Positions 39,202 to 39,359 of a stretch of DNA of 39,359 nt are shown here, in pieces. Made by a program: the position numbers and the translations under genes. Under the pieces are notes generated by a model. The model made no database searches. It had not been told where the DNA came from and saw only the letters and a list, made by a program, of their open reading frames with translations. The number at the start of each line of letters is the position of its first letter. Positions within the stretch are counted from its first letter, which is position 1. The stretch covers positions 1 through 39,359 of the forward strand of contig JAGAQH010000006.1 of NCBI GenBank assembly GCA_017622815.1. The letters are read 5' to 3'. Origin of the DNA: Bacteroidaceae bacterium (GTDB lineage Bacteria > Bacteroidota > Bacteroidia > Bacteroidales > Bacteroidaceae).

Positions 39202-39359
39202 TGTGATATACCTTATTTATATCCTTAATTCCGCAACACTATAGTTTAACATTATTTATAAGTGCCTGAGCAACAAAAAGTTGCCCAGGATTTTGCCATG
39301 TCAGAATTTTCACTTACCTTAGTGTTGCGAAAAGAAGACAAGCAAAACTCTAATATGAC
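39202..39359. other. Right-edge intergenic region with inverted repeat, hairpin and outward promoter
   Basis: CGCAACACTA (39232-39241) is exactly inverted at 39320-39329 (TAGTGTTGCG), 78 bp apart. Between them is a hairpin, CCTGAGCAAC with GTTGCCCAGG around AAAAA (about 39265-39290). The second arm overlaps a promoter-like pair: TTTG at 39292-39295, 19-bp spacer, TACCTTAG at 39315-39322 (one mismatch to TAnnTTTG). An ATG at 39355 follows 32 bp later and may start a gene that lies outside the window. Confidence 0.55.
39292..39322 (+). promoter_or_regulatory. Promoter reading out of the right edge
   Basis: TTTG at 39292-39295, 19 bp, TACCTTAG at 39315-39322. The -7 part differs from TAnnTTTG at one base. 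A start codon at 39355 is at a suitable distance. The promoted gene cannot be seen. Confidence 0.55.

Noticed and set aside
1-39359. tRNA or rRNA genes
   Set aside because: No cloverleaf-like segment or rRNA signature was recognised in any intergenic gap; a tRNAscan-SE run would settle it.

Overview
The window comes from a Bacteroidota chromosome, most likely a gut or oral Prevotella/Bacteroides relative. Support comes from upstream elements matching the Bacteroidota promoter (-33 TTG/TTTG, 19-20 bp, -7 TAnnTTTG), TonB-dependent receptors paired with lipoproteins, and several families largely confined to this phylum (HmuY, DUF4876, DUF6850, DUF4857, DUF4491). I see no rRNA, tRNA, CRISPR array or complete insertion sequence.

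Left part (1-20 kb, GC-rich, many intergenic repeats). Reading leftward are clpB (cut by the window edge and lacking its N-terminal domain) and three reductases: an SDR, an old-yellow-enzyme flavoprotein and a steroid 5-alpha-reductase homologue. Those three match the gene content of the Bacteroidota 3-oxo bile acid/steroid reduction cluster. Reading rightward are a heme-type locus (two calycin-like lipoproteins, a HmuY-like lipoprotein, a HmuR-like receptor), two small genes (a YgbA-type protein carrying an in-frame repeat insertion, and a DUF4491 membrane protein), and a seven-gene envelope cluster: TonB receptor, DUF4876 lipoprotein, DUF6850 barrel, CxHxCxH lipoprotein, ABC ATPase, ABC permease, DUF4857. 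The function of this last cluster is unknown, and it is the best candidate for an undescribed system. Intergenic spaces here carry short tandem arrays of 9-, 10-, 22- or 23-bp period, dispersed palindromes and a recurring CGGAAA/TTTCCG motif.

Middle part (20.3-31.3 kb, leftward) is a probable long transcription unit: DUF1573 protein, ruvC, ModF-like double ATPase, small exported protein, hisH-hisA-hisF-hisIE, ftsE, lysC, lysA, glycosyltransferase, DUF368 lipid-carrier translocase. Several genes overlap by 4-7 bases.

Right part (31.4-39.4 kb, lower GC) holds a second leftward unit: SPOR lipoprotein, ruvX, def, a TPR protein and nadE. The nadE product lacks the catalytic cysteine of its glutaminase domain. 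A small rightward envelope operon follows (YtxH, holin-like DUF1469, two small conserved-looking proteins), ending in a terminator that overlaps the last codons. A convergent SIMPL-domain gene comes next. The right edge shows a promoter reading out of the window, next to an inverted repeat.
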